Made by a program: the position numbers and the translations under genes
The notes under the pieces: generated by a model
What the model saw: the letters and a program-made list of their open reading frames with translations, nothing else
What the model was told of the DNA's origin: nothing
Database searches by the model: none
Shown: piece after piece, positions 48,589 to 58,165 of the stretch
Numbering within the stretch: the first letter of the stretch is position 1
Layout of the letters: the number at the start of each line of letters is the position of its first letter
NCBI GenBank assembly: GCA_037039925.1
Contig: JAXRKP010000285.1
Location: 41,001-105,000 of the forward strand
DNA length: 64,000 bases
Direction: 5' to 3'
Source: Doris montereyensis
Taxonomy: Eukaryota > Mollusca > Gastropoda > Nudibranchia > Dorididae

Positions 48589-48810
48589 GTTGACGGTACG
48601 AAATCTGGAAAAAAAATGATTTTATTACACAATTTAATTGACGGTCACCACACACGGTCAATTAATAGGTGCAATCAAATAGAATTGCGCAATAAAATAT
48701 CAAGCAGAGTTTGATTCACTCAATACAATTGTGCAAGTCGTCAATTTCGCCCATACACGGTCAATTTAATTGTAAATTCAGAGTATTGACAATTAAATTG
48801 CGCAATTTCT

Positions 48811-49194
48811 TTCTACTTTACTCCAGTTATCGGAATTTATTTTGATTGTGACTTCCGTCTGTACACCACAAGCAGCAAACGGGAATTTTGTTTTGTTTTG
48901 TTTTGATCTACATACATATAGCCTAGATCTGATCTTTAGTGAATACTTTTATACAAAAGTCTTGTACATCAATAACGTGTATTTCAATACTGTAGTGAAA
49001 ATTTAGAACTAGTTTTGCGTACCTGTGTATCTCTAGGAATTACATTAACCATATCATAAGTATAAAAATGAATTATCTCAGAAAAGATAAAAATCTTGAG
49101 ATAATGTGGGCAGTATTGTTTATAGATTCTGTATGTAACAATTATTTGCATTATTAATATTATGTGACATTGACATTGTGATAACAAACCAACC
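48811..49194. other. AT-rich spacer
   Basis: No recognised feature. Confidence 0.4.
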
Positions 49195-50825
49195 ACATGT
49201 CTCTGGCAGGCCTAGCTTTGCCACTGGTCTTCTGTGTCGTTTTGGGAACGACCTTCAGAGAATGGCTAAAGTATTTCTTCCAGGCTTCCTTCTTTTCTGT
49301 GATCTTAGTTTTGAAATCATCATTCCATCATGCTGTTCTTTTCATATCTCTTTTAATAATTTATTTCCTTCCACATACTTCATCACTACAACTACAACTC
49401 AGAAGTTCGTCCTTATTATACAGTTACCACTTTTCTACTATTGTGCTATTATTCAAATCGATCTGCCTTTCAATGATACATTGTTTTATCATAGATTGGT
49501 ATATCTGTTTTACTATTGGTTTATTTAGTTCTTCTATTTCTATCTTGAGTTTAGTAGCTTTCTTCTCTTTCCTTTTCTGTTCGTTTTCCTAAGTCATTAA
49601 TCTTATTTTTGCAATTACTGGGTAATGATCACTAAATATTTCAGCTCCCATGTTAACTCTTGCATCCATTGTTCTGTAAAAAAGAGAACTGCTAATTATT
49701 ATGTAGTCTGATCGACTTTTCACTTCTGTCTTCATTTACCCTTGTACTTTGTATATTTGAGAATGTCGTTATGCGGAAAAAGGGTGTTGGCTATTTTCAC
49801 GTTATTTTTTAGACCAAAGTCTATAATTATTATAAGTCTCTATACATATGGAGAAGTAGTAGGCCTACCGGGTAGTTTCTCCTTCTTTAACCATGACTCC
49901 ATCTGATGTTTCTGCGCTGTTGCTTACCTTATCGTTTAAATCTCATAAAAATATTAATTGCTCTTTACTATTTGAGTTTGAGATTCTCTGTTGTAAATTG
50001 TTTTCAAAGATTTCTTGTTCTTCTTTGGTGGCATCTTCGGTTGGTCCATAAGCTAGTAATAATTTAAGTTCTCTTCCATTTGGTTTAGAATGTTTACTTC
50101 TATTAGTATTAGCTTCGAACTAATAAATTTCCAACTGTCTAATACTAATAGTAATAGCTTTTCTTGTCTTTTATGTATTAGGAGGCCTACTTCTGTTCTA
50201 GCACTATCCTTTACATCTACTCCTGGGATTACTGAGAAGATTACTTTTTTTACTTGGTCCTACATTTTCTATTCCTTGTCCGTTTTTCTTTGTTTCTGTT
50301 ATACTATAGCCACAACATCTAATTTGAAATTTTATAATTCTTCAGCTAATTTTAAGTCTATTCCAATCCATTGCTCTGAGATTCTATGTTCCAAACATCA
50401 AAGTCCGGGTCCGTTTCAGGGTCTTCCTCTGAAGTTCCATCCGGGTATTTCATCTCTTTTTTCTCTCTGAACCGGCTGGTTTTGGGTAAGCAGATGATTA
50501 GTCCACTGTACTCTAGGTAGGTGGTGGGGCTGCAACCTTGAGGCCCCCTACTGGACCTTGGTTTTGCTTTTCTGTCAGGGTTAACTCCCTGAGCCATTGG
50601 TCAACCAAGATCGGCCTGCAAGTGCAAGGTAGCAGGTTTTGATTTTCTGTCGGAGACAACTCCCTTAGCCTTTGGTCAGCCAAGAGACCACATGCAAGGC
50701 AACAGGTTGTGGTTTTATGACGGAGTTAACTCCCTAGCCTTTGGTCAGCCAAGACTAGCCTGCAAGGCAGCAGGAGATTCATGGAGGACGGGATAGTATA
50801 GTGTATAGTCCCCGTACAGGTGCAA
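49195..50825 (-). mobile_element. LINE family X, copy 3: 5' region, endonuclease and linker
   Basis: Minus strand. The 5' end is at about 50825 (CACCTGTACGGGGACTAT). Three to four roughly 60-bp monomers lie at 50560-50785 (plus-strand form GGGTTAACTCCCTGAGCC, GGTCAACCAAGATCGGCC). The decayed endonuclease lies at about 50450-49620 and the linker to 49200. Homology ends near 49195 before the RT, as in the other copies. It is more diverged than copies 2 and 4. Confidence 0.7.
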
Positions 50826-51269
50826 GCACATTTTCAATGCCCGTTGAGATTATATTATGATTTCATATTAGATATTGTTGTATATACATTGTATTTACAT
50901 GTGTGTGTACTGTGCATGTGCGTGGTGTTATGCTGTGCTGCACTTACGTGTGTACGTGTTTGTCTGTGTGTATGTGTGTGTGGTACTATAGGTGTATCTG
51001 CTGGTTTTATGTCAGTATAACAACATACCTTTGAATACTTAACATAACCATAATCCCAACAAGTAGAAAGCAACCCAAATACTGGTCTGTGACATTGACA
51101 AGTGGCGTGGAGCAACACAATTTGAACGATGCAAAAGCAGACAAATACAAAAAAGTATCATCTCTTCCTTCTCCTCCCCCCCCCCCAATGATTGGTAAAT
51201 GAGATGATGGTAATTTCTCTCCTTGAATTTAATGGGACACGATGGTCCAAAGGTTTGTGTCCCGTCAGG

Positions 51270-51480
51270 TTGAACATATTTATCGAATTTTTCGGGTAAA
51301 CTCCCCCTCCCCTTCCAGGTAGATGGATCAACACCTAGTTCAATCGGAGACGGATGACAAAAGGTGGTCCCGTGTGCATATCACAAAACTCCTGTGCACG
51401 TTAAAACTAAAACCCATTGGCTGTTTACAAGGTAGTACAACCCCGAGATCAACTTAGTTGTGGATGGGGGTAAGATCAGA
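51270..51480 (+). repeat. SINE family C, reversed relative to the copy at 9234
   Basis: GGAGACGGATGACAAAAGGT, GGTCCCGTGTGCATATCAC, CCCATTGGCTGTTTACAAGG and TTAGTTGTGGATGGGGG are the reverse complement of the 9234-9480 copy. The tRNA head is decayed. Confidence 0.6.
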
Positions 51481-52367
51481 TTAAAACAAACTTGAATTGA
51501 ATGTTACAATATCACAACGAACATTCGTTTCCCCTTGCTGAAGGCAGCAATGAAATACCATAAGAATGTTGACAGAAAAATATGATATATATGCTTTCAA
51601 ATATATAGAATGCATTGTTTTAAATACGACTTAAAAGAAGGACACTTCATCTAGAATATAACGACTTGAAAACGTTTAGAGTGATGAAATGAAAGAATTA
51701 AAGGCTACAAATAACACTAATGCTGCAGGCAAGAATTGGTCATGTTAAAAAGGATATTTAATATTGTAGAAACCAAAGGACAAAACAATAAGGTTATGAA
51801 CATAATGCAGAAAGGCGGATCCAATACATTTCCATTTCCAGAGGAGTACAACGTCAGCCATAGCATTGTCGAGATATGAAAGTTGAAAGCCTACTTCTCT
51901 GACCTCGACATTCGACAATGATAGGATCTGTATGGAGGACTTGAAGTCCATTCGAAATTGGGGCGAGGTATTTTCGCATATTTCACCACGCAACACGACA
52001 CATGATACTGTGTCATCCTTGAAACTGAAAAGTTCCCATGACGCATTATCACGAGACATTTAATCAGAGAGATCTCCTGTATATAAAGCTGTGAAGTTTC
52101 TTCTGTCTCACTCCCCTTTTGACAGCTCATATTTGTCGTCAATGTAAGTTGTACTAGATCTAGTAACTGTTTGCTAGAGACGAGGGCGAATTTACGATAC
52201 GAACATACAGGACAGTGTTATCCCTGACTGACATATCGACTATTTAATCAGCAATATTAATTGAATCTTCATTTCATGACTCTAGATCTAGATCTAGACT
52301 AGATCTAGATCTAGCATGAAAATAATACAAATTTATTGAAGGCGCTGAAAAACTACGCATCTGGTTT
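51481..52367. other. Spacer, no gene recognised
   Basis: A minus-strand frame (52059-51745) has no recognised domain. Several AGATCT/TCTAGA runs at 52280-52315. Confidence 0.4.
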
Positions 52368-52637
52368 TGTCAATGAGCGCTGACCACACAACGAAGAGCT
52401 TGTACATGCATACTGAATAACAAGGAATGACTTGAAGTAAAGACAAAGGTTATAATATTTATTGTGTCATCGAGTCTAGATCTAGATCTACATGTGCTCA
52501 CAATAGCGAGGAACGAGAGAGAGAGACCAATGACATCAACAAGGACATTAACTCTGACTGCGACAATACACAAGAGTTATGTAACAGTAGTAACACTGCA
52601 TGTTGCACAGCTACAACAATAACATCAGTCGTCAACA
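52368..52637 (-). repeat. Gypsy 3' LTR
   Basis: The LTR is 270 bp and matches 56391-56631 plus 57834-57849. It contains an AGATCT run (52476-52492) that the other LTR replaces with GCATCTATATCTTT. This copy has no nested element and so shows the empty target site GCTACAACAATAACATC. Confidence 0.9.
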
Positions 52638-52651
52638 TCCTTCCTTCTTCT
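52638..52651 (-). other. Polypurine tract
   Basis: AGAAGAAGGAAGGA directly upstream of the 3' LTR on the minus strand, the usual primer site for plus-strand DNA synthesis. Confidence 0.85.
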
Positions 52652-53229
52652 AAGATAAAGAAACAATTCGATAGTGCATTAAAAGTAGGTAGAATCGTCT
52701 CTTATTCGAGCTGGCATTTCTCGAGGTCTGGTCAAGTGGCACGTATTGTGACAGGTTGTGTCATCTTCCGCTGTTGGTGCCGTTTGCGTTTCATTCAATG
52801 TCGATTTCGGATCATGCAGGTTTCGTGGGGGATCAACCATTTCGATTTCGTTATCCGTTGTGCTGGTATTGAAAGTTGTCGGTTTGTGCTCTTCTTGGGC
52901 GGACATGGAATGTGTTCCTTGAATGTTCACCACAGTTTTGACCCTGCACAGTATAGGAACGTTCACCTTTTCTAATGGTTATGACTCAGGTTTCCACGGA
53001 TTTTTGGGTCTTTGTAATAGACTGGCGAGTTGACATCTATAGCGGACATTGGTCTTGCTCTTTTGTCGTACGACCTTTTGATGGCATCTCGTCTTCACTC
53101 TCTGCGTTGATGGATCTTGCCCTGAGCTGGAAACCTGATTTGTTTTGTTGGAAGGATCGTTCGAGGTCTCCTACCAAGCATCAGTTCCGCTGAGCTGAGA
53201 TTTATATCCTGCCTTGGCGTGTTCCCTTG

Positions 53230-53720
53230 TTCTATCAAGGCTTCGAATGGGTCTTGATTATTCTTTTTGCATTTTTTTCATCGCTTTGATGGCGCTTTCT
53301 GCTTTGCCATTTCTTTGATGATAATGGGGACAATGTAGTGTGAGTAATTCCCCATCTGTCACTAAACTGTTTGAACTCGGTTGAAGTAAATTGGGGTCCA
53401 CAATCCGACATGATTGTTTTTGGTATTCTCCACCAAGTGAGCATGTTCTTCAGTCGCTTGATAATTTGGGACGTTGTCGTGGTTTTCACAAAGTCAATCT
53501 CAATGAAGTTAGAGTGTAGTAATCTACCACGATTAGGTAGTTTTGGCCATCGTGTTCACAGAGGTTGATTCTCATCTTCTGCCATGGGGTTTTGCCCTCA
53601 TTGTGCTGAAGAAGTTTTTCGTTGATTGTCTGGTTTGTTTCGTTGACAAGTTTCGCATTAGTCTGCGAGTTGTTTGACTTCGTGGCTTATTCCTGGCCAA
53701 AATACCGTTTAACGAGTTCG
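53230..53720 (-). pseudogene. Gypsy integrase
   Basis: The minus strand reads QNYLIVVDYY near 53545, then VKTTTTSQIIKRLKNML (frame of 53489) and IPKTIMSDCGPQFTSTEF, with KQFSDRWGITHTTLSP. The Asp in VVDYY and in MSDCGPQF are the first two catalytic residues of the DDE core. The region with the catalytic Glu is frameshifted. Upstream (53720-53600) an HHCC-type remnant (CETCQRNKPDNQRKTS) is visible. Confidence 0.85.
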
Positions 53721-54059
53721 TCTCATCATAATATCGTAGCCCAGATGAGCCGAATGAAGTTTTCCTTTGATTTCTTTTCTTAACGGCATGGTATGATGGC
53801 TCTTTCTACATTGTAGAGGACATCATCTTCGATACTGATTGAATCATGAATCTGCCAGTAGGACATCAGATTTGGATTGCTGTTGCTCTTCTTATTGTCC
53901 AGCCACCCCTCATTAATTTCTGCAGATTGCAGTCTTCATCAGTAGCAATTTTTATCTTTTTAATGATAGAATCAGGAATATTAGTTTTTGACAGTTCGTT
54001 GATATGAAGTGTTGGTATGTCATGGTGCTTGTTGTTGCTGACACCTCGACAGTGTATCA

Positions 54060-54340
54060 GCAAGTAAGAGTTTCCTTCCCTCTATATATTGGAACTGGTA
54101 GTCATACCTGTGAAGCCTCATGAGCAGATTTTGCAGGCATCTCGGGGCCTGGCTAAGGGGTTTCTTGATAATATTGGTCAATGGTTTGTGGTCATTTTGG
54201 ATGTAGACCTTGCAAACATGTACGTGTATTGGTCAAAACGTTCCAGACCAATGACAACGTCAAGGAGCTCTTTCTCAATCTGAACGCACAGACCTTGAGT
54301 TTGTGTCAAGTTTCTGGATGCGTATTCGATTGGGCGACCT
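54060..54340 (-). pseudogene. Gypsy RNase H
   Basis: Across frames: CVQIEKELLDVVIGLERF-type sequence near 54280-54230, YTYMFARSTSKMTT, then PEMPAKSAHEAS and a QYIEGK end near 54070. The match is by order and position between RT and integrase. Confidence 0.6.
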
Positions 54341-54639
54341 TTCTGAAGTAGGACTGCGCCTACACCATCTTGACTGCTGTCTACTTGTAATACGACATCC
54401 TCATTGTTGTTGAAACAGGCGAGTTTTTGCTTCCTCGATCACGGATGCTTTCACTTGCTCAAAGGCGTTGTTGCCTTCTTGTCCAATTCCAACGGGTTTC
54501 TTTTCGAGTTAGTACCGTAAGGGTTCCAAATGTTGTGCAAGATTTGGAATGTATCTTGCTAGATACTGCACTGTTCCACACAATCATCTCACTGATCTGT
54601 TGGGATAGGAAGTTGTTGGATGGTTTCAATTTTTGAAGG

Positions 54640-55345
54640 ATCAGGAGATATTCCTTCACTCGTTATGATGTGTCCCATAAAGACAATCTGTTTCTTTTTC
54701 AGATATGATTTCTTGTCGTTTAGCTTTATGTTTTCTCTCTACACATCTTTGTGACAACTCGGTCATTCGAGGCTGTAGATTTTCGTCCTTCAGTGTCACC
54801 CACATCCTGCAATGACAATTTCATCTATAATGTAGATTGTGTTGATTAGACCTTGCAGTGCTTTATCAAATTTCTTTTGGAATATCTCACTGCTCACCTT
54901 AAGTCCAAAAGGAAGTCTTAGCCATCTGAATCGCCCATAAGGTGTAATCATGGTTGTGAGTTGGCTTGATGCCTCATCTAGACAAACATGCCAGTAAGCC
55001 TTCACATCAAGCTTGCTCAATAGTGCTCAATAGCCTGGCATCTTTCAGGTCTGGTAAGACATCATCAAGCGTTGGGAGTTTGCAGCAACGCTTCGTTTAA
55101 CGGTTGAGGATCAATGCAGATGCGCAGTGAGCCATCGGGTTTTCTCTGCTATGGCCATCTGGCTGACCCATTCTGTTGGCTCACTGTCGGCCTGTAGAAT
55201 GCCTCTCTCGACTAGTTTGTCCAGTTTAACCTTGGATTGTAGTGCAAATGGTATCCTTTTGCAAAGGAGCCCTTCGGTTTGACAGATGGGTCGTTGTAAC
55301 TTAGTCTCTCCAATGTCACCGAGATCATCGGAATCCTTTTGCACT
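54640..55345 (-). pseudogene. Gypsy reverse transcriptase
   Basis: The minus strand reads PFALQSKVKLDKLVERGILQ near 55250-55200, then WVSQMAIAEK; SKLDVKAYWHVCLDEASSQL near 55020 (the Asp of LDVK is the first catalytic residue; functional copies read LDLxxGFWQ-like); TMITPYGRFRWLRLPFGLKV; SEIFQKKFDKALQGL; and YIIDEIVIAG near 54820. The catalytic YxDD box has become IIDE, so the second Asp is lost. Several frameshifts. Confidence 0.88.
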
Positions 55346-55660
55346 TTTGCAATAAAACTGTCTTTGTTGATGGTTACAAACTTTTAAGTCTTTTAAAGTT
55401 TTCAGACCTAAGAGGCATGTGTGTAGTTGTTCTTTACAAACGTGAATTTCACTTTGTTTTTGGCCTTTGTTTTTCTCATTGATCTCCTCTAGTTCTGCAA
55501 TTCCCGAGGTACCATCGTTGTGCCATTCCACATGATCAGTCTTTGGTTGATGGAGCGAACCTGTTCTTTTTTGACAAATTTCTGGCATAGAGTGTCCTCA
55601 CCAGCTGCCATGTCTATTTAAAAACCTACTGGCCCATCATTGATGGTTAGCGAGGCTGTT
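55345..55660 (-). pseudogene. Gypsy protease and linker
   Basis: DMAAGEDTLCQKFVKKEQVR near 55612 corresponds to the aspartic-protease DSGA(x) region with DTG/DSG changed to DMAAG, followed by the flap/linker LRLQELEEINEKNK and HTCLLGLKTLKDL. Confidence 0.6.
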
Positions 55661-55794
55661 GACCTCGATTTTGCTACATTACATGTAGTTGGTTTCTGAA
55701 TAGCAGTGAGCCACATATCATCATAATCCTCTTCAATTTCAGAATTTAGATATCGTCTGGATCTTCTGAGCACATGGTGTATATCATCTTTTTA

Positions 55795-56112
55795 CACTTT
55801 ATCTTGAAGTGATTTCCTCCATGGCAAAAACTGCATGTCTTTCCCCATGTAACTCTTTTTTGGCTGCGTGTTTGTTGCCGCAAAAGTGGCATTCACTTCA
55901 GTGTGTTTTGGGGTTTGCACGTGAACCAGTCATACATCCATTGCTTCAGACCCAATGCATGATAAGAGGGTTGCAGTGCGGATGTTTTCATCCTCCTTGA
56001 CAAGTTTGCTGGAAATTTCATAATTGTTGAAGTCTCTTCTGAAAACTTTCCAGTAAGCAGACAGGTTTCCGCTAAGGAGTAATGGTCGAGGTATGGGAAT
56101 TAATGTAGCCAT
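55795..56112 (-). pseudogene. Gypsy gag with zinc knuckle
   Basis: ATG at 56112 begins MATLIPIPRPLLLSGNL, then SAYWKVFRRDFNNYEISSKL and TATLLSCIGSEAMDV, a typical short gag start of this lineage. Downstream a CHFCG...H and CSFCHGGNHFKIKC pair (about 55900-55800) gives the nucleic-acid-binding zinc knuckle. The gag centre is deleted compared with full-length relatives. Confidence 0.75.
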
Positions 56113-56372
56113 ATCGGTGGTAGACCTGTTCACAGTCATTGTCAATGAGGAATAAAGGAAAAACGGCAATTTTCCAGGGATGTAACTCTGCACAGATTAG
56201 GGATAGACATGAGATCACATAAATTTTCTTGGTTACTTTCCTTTGGTCGGAATTTCTAACAGAAGTATTTTTCAATTTCAACGATGACCAAAATTCAAAT
56301 CTAGAGCAAACATTCAGGTTAAACGATCTTACGGGTTGCTGCTTACATGTCAATTCAGTCAGAAATTCCTTG

Positions 56373-56390
56373 TTATCATCGCTGCTACCA
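56373..56390 (-). other. Primer-binding site
   Basis: TGGTAGCAGCGATGATAA starts at the first base after the 5' LTR. The first nine bases equal the complement of the initiator-tRNA-Met 3' end. Confidence 0.75.
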
Positions 56391-56955
56391 TGTAATGAGC
56401 GTTGACCACACAAAGAAGGGCTTGTACACATACATACTGAATAACAAGGAATGACTTGAAGTAAAGACAAAGGTTACAACATTTATTGTGTCATCAGCAT
56501 CTATATCTTTATGTGCTCACAAGGCGAGGAACGAGAGAGAGAGACCAACGACATAAAAAAAGGACTGACTCTGACTGTGTCAATACACAAGAGTTATGTA
56601 ACACTGTGCATGTTGCACAGCTACAACAATAGCCTGTCCCCGCGGAAAATCGCGGGCGCTTGCGGCCGCGCTGCGGCCGTGATTTTCGGACTTGCCGCAA
56701 CGGAACCGCAATTTTGACAAATGCCGCGATTTTTTGCATTTTTCATGATTTTTTCCTGTTATGGAGTCGTATATATGCTAAACATGGGAAAATGCTACTG
56801 CCACACAACACTATTAAAATTTCGCGAGTAACTTCCCTTGACAACACAGGAAGTAAATAATTCATTCTTTGTTTAAATTTAATCTGATTGACTCAACCTG
56901 CATCTCTTCATCTCGATCAAATTTACGCTATTGACATTTCTGAGTATCAAACACC

Positions 56956-57207
56956 ATGCCTAATGATACCTCAAAGAAAGACTCTAAGACTACAGCCCGG
57001 GACCGTCATAGGCAGTTTCTAAAGACTACTTATGTTTCTGGTAGTAAATTGTTTTGCGATGCCTGCAACATCGTTCTAGACCATCACAGAAAATCATCTG
57101 TGGATAATCACATGAGGACTGAAAAGCATGCCGAGCGCTTAGAGGCTAAATTTAAATCTAACATGAATTGCACAAGTATCGCAATCACCTTGGACCCCAA
57201 GCTGTGA
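56956..57207 (+). CDS. BED/CGGBP1-like zinc finger ORF of the hAT element
   Basis: An 83-codon open frame: PNDTSKKDSKTTARDRHRQF, LKTTYVSGSKLFCDACNIVL and DHHRKSSVDNHMRTEKHAER. The C-x2-C ... H-x4-H spacing and the KLFCxxCNxxLDHxRKSSVDxH pattern match the DNA-binding finger of hAT transposases from which CGGBP1 arose. It ends at TGA 57205-57207. The frame is intact. In the full-length ancestor it would continue into the transposase core, which is deleted here. Confidence 0.7.
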   Translation: MPNDTSKKDSKTTARDRHRQFLKTTYVSGSKLFCDACNIVLDHHRKSSVDNHMRTEKHAERLEAKFKSNMNCTSIAITLDPKL

Positions 57208-57229
57208 AGAATCATTCCACCACTGCCAT

Positions 57230-57400
57230 AGACCTGGAGCTTTTTGGAAGTCTTGCAAGGAACAACTTCCCACCCTATCAAATTTGGCATTGCGTTATAT
57301 GTAGCCACTGTCAATTCAGCAGATGCAGAAAGGAGCTTTTCCTCTATAATTTATAATTTAATATTAAGTGACACTACAGAAGAAGATGGTTAAATGAAGA
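57230..57400 (+). pseudogene. hAT dimerisation-domain remnant
   Basis: LELFGSLARNNFPPYQIW, then after a frame change YVATVNSADAERSFS and DTTEEDG. SADAERSFS is the signature of the hAT C-terminal dimerisation domain. It sits just 20-190 bases after the zinc finger ORF, so the catalytic core has been removed. Confidence 0.7.
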
Positions 57401-57849
57401 GTCTTCAGAGCCTTCTCTTCCTGTACTACAACAAATTTGTTGGGAATGACTTTCTTTGTAGTTGATCTCATCTCATTATAAACCTTGAGTCTTCCATATA
57501 AATATAATGCTCCTAAGCTCAAAATTGAAATACAAAGTACTTTTAATATTATTCGGATAAAGTTTGGCTCTGTAGACTCTCTTCATTTAACATCTCTTAA
57601 TTATAAATTCATATTTTTGTACTTTATTTTGTTTTCTTTTCCTCCCATTCGGAGAATGGATGTTCTACTAGTAAGTTAGAAATAAAATATTAAAAACAAG
57701 AAATAATTGTGCTGTTTATTAAAAACAATGATTTAAATTTGCAATTTTTACCTTTTTTGCATGCAATTTTTGAATTTTGAATGCAATTTTTGGCTTTTTC
57801 ATGTGCAATTTTCCGCGGGACAGAATAGCAATAACATCAGTCGTCAACA

Positions 57850-58165
57850 GTAGCTCTAGTTAGATTCTAAATAAGGCACATGTTAACAGAGTACAGTTCT
57901 AGTTTTCGTAGTTGGTAGCTGAAGTTAGATTCTAAGTAAGGCCCATAATAGCAGAGCACGGTGCTAGTTTTCGCAGTTGGTAGTAGCTCTAGTTAGATTC
58001 TAAGTAAGGCCCATAATAGCAGAGTACGGTGCTAGTTTTTGTAGTTGGTAGCTCTAGTTAGATTCTAAGTAAGGCCCATAATAGCGTAGTAGGGTGCTAG
58101 TTTTTGTAGTTGGTATTGGTAGCTCTAGTTAGATTCTAAGTAAGGCCCATAATAGCAGAGTACGG
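57850..58165. repeat. Minisatellite, units about 62-75 bp
   Basis: Five units of GTAGCTCTAGTTAGATTCTA, AGTAAGGCCCATAATAGCAG and AGTACGGTGCTAGTTTTTG. It lies between the Gypsy 5' LTR and the truncated end of LINE copy 4. Confidence 0.94.

Larger units (their letters stand above)
47860..48810. mobile_element. PIF/Harbinger element, internally deleted
   Basis: A transposase gene on plus and a MADF gene on minus converge and meet at about 48340. Both flanks are filled with repeated, partly palindromic AATTG/TTGCGCAA motifs: left 47870-47955 (CAATTATATTGCGCAATC, CACAATATAATTGAC) and right 48625-48810 (AATTGCGCAATAAAATATC, ATTGACAATTAAATTGCGCA). GCCCATAAACG.TCAATT on the left and GCCCATACACGGTCAATT on the right are related. 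I could not fix the exact termini or a 3-bp target duplication. Confidence 0.6.
56632..57825 (+). mobile_element. Internally deleted hAT element in the LTR
   Basis: The terminal inverted repeats are CTGTCCCCGCGGAAAAT (left) and CTGTCCCGCGGAAAAT (right, reversed). Flanks are CAACAATA (56624-56631) and TAGCAATA (57826-57833), an 8-bp duplication with two changes, as expected for hAT. The untouched 3' LTR reads CAACAATA once at the same place. The left end is unusually GC-rich (CGCGGGCGCTTGCGGCCGCG). Confidence 0.85.
52368..57849 (-). mobile_element. Gypsy-type LTR retrotransposon, complete ends, degenerate inside
   Basis: Minus strand. The two LTRs (56391-57849 with an insertion, 52368-52637) start TGTTGACGACTG and end CATTACA/CATTGACA. 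Next to the 5' LTR is a primer-binding site, and next to the 3' LTR a polypurine tract. The order inside is gag, zinc knuckle, protease, RT, RNase H, integrase. I saw no matching target duplication (GTTT left, GTAG right). Frameshifts in every domain make it inactive. Confidence 0.88.
56391..57849 (-). repeat. Gypsy 5' LTR with a nested hAT element
   Basis: The LTR halves 56391-56631 and 57826-57849 match the other LTR; everything between is the insertion. Confidence 0.88.
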
